A DNA stretch of 64,000 nt. Source: Elysia chlorotica. Taxonomy: Eukaryota; Mollusca; Gastropoda; Plakobranchidae. The translations under genes were made by a program, and so were the position numbers. The notes beneath the pieces are model-generated. The model ran no database searches. It saw nothing but the letters and a program-made list of their open reading frames with translations, and was not told where the DNA came from. The DNA lies in NCBI GenBank assembly GCA_003991915.1, contig RQTK01000006.1:722254-786253 (forward strand). The letters are read 5' to 3'. Below, piece by piece: positions 61,601 through 64,000 of this stretch; positions within the stretch are counted from its first letter, which is position 1; each line of letters begins with the position of its first letter.

Positions 61601-63504
61601 CGCTTGTTTAGAAAAAAAATATGTGTGGCAAGAGACGACTATCGGCTATATTTCTTGGTAATCCATCTCCAGGCGAAAAGGTGATACACAACCCTTGGAC
61701 TTTCTGCAGTTAAAAAAATCTTAACGATTGATCTTTAGGCCCCCTCTCTATAGACACTAACATTCCTTTTAATTCCATAGCTATGAACCGTTTTTGAGTG
61801 TAGTCGTTGCTTTGAGTGACAAGGCGTTTCCGTGCCGATACACCTGCAAGTCGACAGTTCTAAACCCACAGAGTGCAATCGCTTTTAGTCCTTTGCATTT
61901 TAGGGCTACTTCTAACCATTTTCGGCACTATATACGGGCTATTACTGTAGGTTATGGAATTGTTATTCGTCCGCTTCTTAATAGAAACGTACTTCATAAA
62001 TTAACCTATACTAAACTTCAAGGTATGTATAATCAATTAAATGTGAATGTCGTAGTAGAGCTTGGTTATCAATAAGCAAGGCACAACGATTTTTTTAAAA
62101 TAAGTATAATGCAGCTCTAAGAATACAAAACAATACAAAGACGTAAGCTTTTGACCTTTAAGCCTTCTTCAGACAATAATTATTATAACGATGTATACCT
62201 AGATGTTTGCACGTCCATTGGGGAGTGTTGGTAGTCTATGGTACTCCTTAATTAAATTGTAGTGTTTGGTACGGTTTGGATATAACACGCAATATTAAAT
62301 ATAACATAATGACTGTGTGATGCAAACCAAAAAAACAACAACATTCATTAGTTGTGTTAGTGTAAGAAGACAGTGGATTACTTAGTTTAAATAGTTAGTT
62401 ATGTATCGATTCCGCCGCATTTAGAGATGTTAGTAGAGCAAGTGCACTTTAAAAGTTGTATTATTCATTTTGATCTAAGGAAGTGTGTTTTAGTAACTGT
62501 TTCACAGTCCCTTCTGAACTGTGCGTGGTGGTGGGAATTCCTCTGATACGCGGTGCGGCTGCATGCCAGGCACAATGCGAGGCACACCCCAGCGCAGGCC
62601 GCGTTTACGCCAGCTAGCGGTTTCCGCCTTGTAAGGTTATACCTTTAAATAATACCGTAATCATTGAGTAGGCGGAGTCACCTGTGTGAACCACTGTAAA
62701 AAACAAGACCAGGAACGTTGGCATCACGATTGTTGGTATTTATAGATGCGTGGGAACGCGAAACACAGCAAAGTCCACTAATTAAATGAGTAAACCATCG
62801 TAAAAAAATTAACGTCTCAATATCGGCCGTTGGCTCAGACGTTCTTTTCATAACCAACTAAGCTGATCTTTGAAATCGGCTTGTCCAAGATCTCAGTTCT
62901 ATGTCTGAGTTGGCGCAACACATTACTCGAGCCAATCCTGAAATCAGTTTAATCACGCCGGACTATAATAAGATTCAATATGGAATCAGACGGACGCTAT
63001 ATTGATACGCACGCGATCAGTGACAATAATTCTTTTTTTTAAACCATCACTGACTAACAGTTACTGATTAAAAAAAAAATTCGAGTTGCATAATTCCGAG
63101 GCAACAAGAGCATTATGAAAACTTGTTAAAAATTACTGTGCCCTGAAGCGTGGTGCGTTTGCGTATAACAGCTAATATTACGTAAAATATATTTGTGTGT
63201 GTATATATGTATATATGTATATACATGTATTATACATTATGTATGTGGGTATGATATGTTTTTATGTGAAGTGGTTAGAGTGTAAGAATAATTACAAGTG
63301 TGTAAATGCCTATGCGACGGTATTAGCTCGTTTAAACGTGTTTGACGAAGTCAAATTTACTTGTGCATTGTGGTATCATTAAAAAGTCCTATACACACAC
63401 TGATTCTTGTATATATTATTGCTAATGAGCTAATGTGAACAATGCTTAAACAATTATAATTTACACTTTTATATAGTTGGTTACCCGTTCGATGAACGGA
63501 GTGT

Positions 63505-63508
<4 letters not shown>

Positions 63509-63574
<66 letters not shown>
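63509..63574 (+). repeat. (GA)n microsatellite
   Basis: About 33 uninterrupted GA units. Confidence 0.97.
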
Positions 63575-63577
<3 letters not shown>

Positions 63578-63859
63578 GAATATCACCTTTGTATGCCCCG
63601 ACAGCTATTTCCAATTCTACTGTATTTCTGATTAAGATTAAAATTATCTTTTAAAGTTTCAATTTTTAAGAATCAGGCAGCTAAAAGTTATAGCTAAATA
63701 CCAATATTTGTTGACCCGACATGGAAAAAACCAAACTTATCTTTAACAATTATGCACAAGGTGCGTTAGTCATCGTACAAACACATCTGTGAAATAGATT
63801 TTATACAACAACCGAACTCCTCCGCCCCCCTCTCTCCTCCCAGATCGACCTCCATCTGC

Positions 63860-64000
63860 ACACCTGAACAGCGCTAACTAACATCTAGACACCTGAACAG
63901 TGCTAACTAACATCTAGACACCTGAACAGTGCTAACTAACGTCTAGACACCTGAACAGTGCTAACTAACGTCTAGACACCTGAACAGTGCTAACTAACGT
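63860..64000 (+). repeat. 29-bp minisatellite, cut by window end
   Basis: Five copies of a CACCTGAACAG-type unit (63861, 63890 and so on) are nearly identical; variation is AACATCTAG versus AACGTCTAG and one C/T. It continues past the window. Confidence 0.95.

Larger units (their letters stand above)
59121..63508. other. Intergenic, no gene seen
   Basis: AT-rich apart from the SINE heads listed, a GC-richer block at 62515-62640 and a TATATG repeat at 63185-63245. Open frames at 59743-60365 and 61794-62075 show no domain. Confidence 0.65.

Noticed and set aside
61794-62075. 93-residue open frame as a gene
   Set aside because: No domain, no splice context and composition like its flanks.

Overview
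This is animal (metazoan) nuclear DNA, AT-rich and mostly non-coding. GT-AG introns, retrotransposon debris of several ages, tRNA-derived SINEs and very many long microsatellites (GA/CT, GAA, AGT, CAT, CTA) argue for a large, repeat-rich invertebrate genome. A lophotrochozoan, probably a mollusc and perhaps a gastropod, is my best guess from the receptor type and repeat style. It is an inference, not a proven identity. Two assembly gaps are present (38794-38896 and 53466-53590).

I can support one protein-coding gene. It is a class A (rhodopsin-like) neuropeptide GPCR on the + strand, spread over seven coding exons between 26284 and 47782 (about 21.5 kb). The exons join with consistent phases into a 393-codon reading frame (392 residues). 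It has an N-glycosylated N-terminus, seven membrane segments, the TM3-ECL2 disulfide pair, a DRY motif, a TWLP motif in TM6, NPxxY in TM7 and a C-terminus ending S-S-V. Motifs around TM3/ICL2 (LTAM-x-DRY, RSLRRRTP) and TM6 to helix 8 place it nearest the kisspeptin receptor (KISS1R/GPR54) branch of the kisspeptin/galanin/allatostatin-A receptor group.

Layout: 1-17.9 kb is intergenic, with a tandemly duplicated LINE fragment, SINE copies, a 25-bp-stem hairpin and microsatellites. 18.1-21.0 kb is a decayed LINE with endonuclease-like, reverse transcriptase, RNase H and zinc-knuckle remnants, followed at 21.85-22.2 kb by the 3' end of a second LINE. 22.77-23.33 kb is one copy of a GGGCCCGTAT-ended element whose second copy lies at 58.47-59.12 kb. 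26.3-47.8 kb is the receptor gene. Its introns hold SINEs, a LINE tail, a tRNA-Val-like sequence and several arrays. About 40 bp after the stop codon a 1.4-kb minisatellite begins (47.8-49.2 kb). 51.7-55.2 kb holds a near-identical ~700-bp direct duplication on either side of an assembly gap. 59-64 kb is intergenic and ends in a 29-bp minisatellite cut off by the window.

The observations most worth a second look are: the receptor gene itself; a tandem repeat at the end of exon 4 that has copied its 5' splice site into the intron; the conflict between a TATA-led first exon and a perfect 3' splice site touching the start ATG; a CAT array just inside the last intron that would encode 47 histidines if the intron were retained; and the two-copy terminal-inverted-repeat element. 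I found no operon-like or defence-type system.
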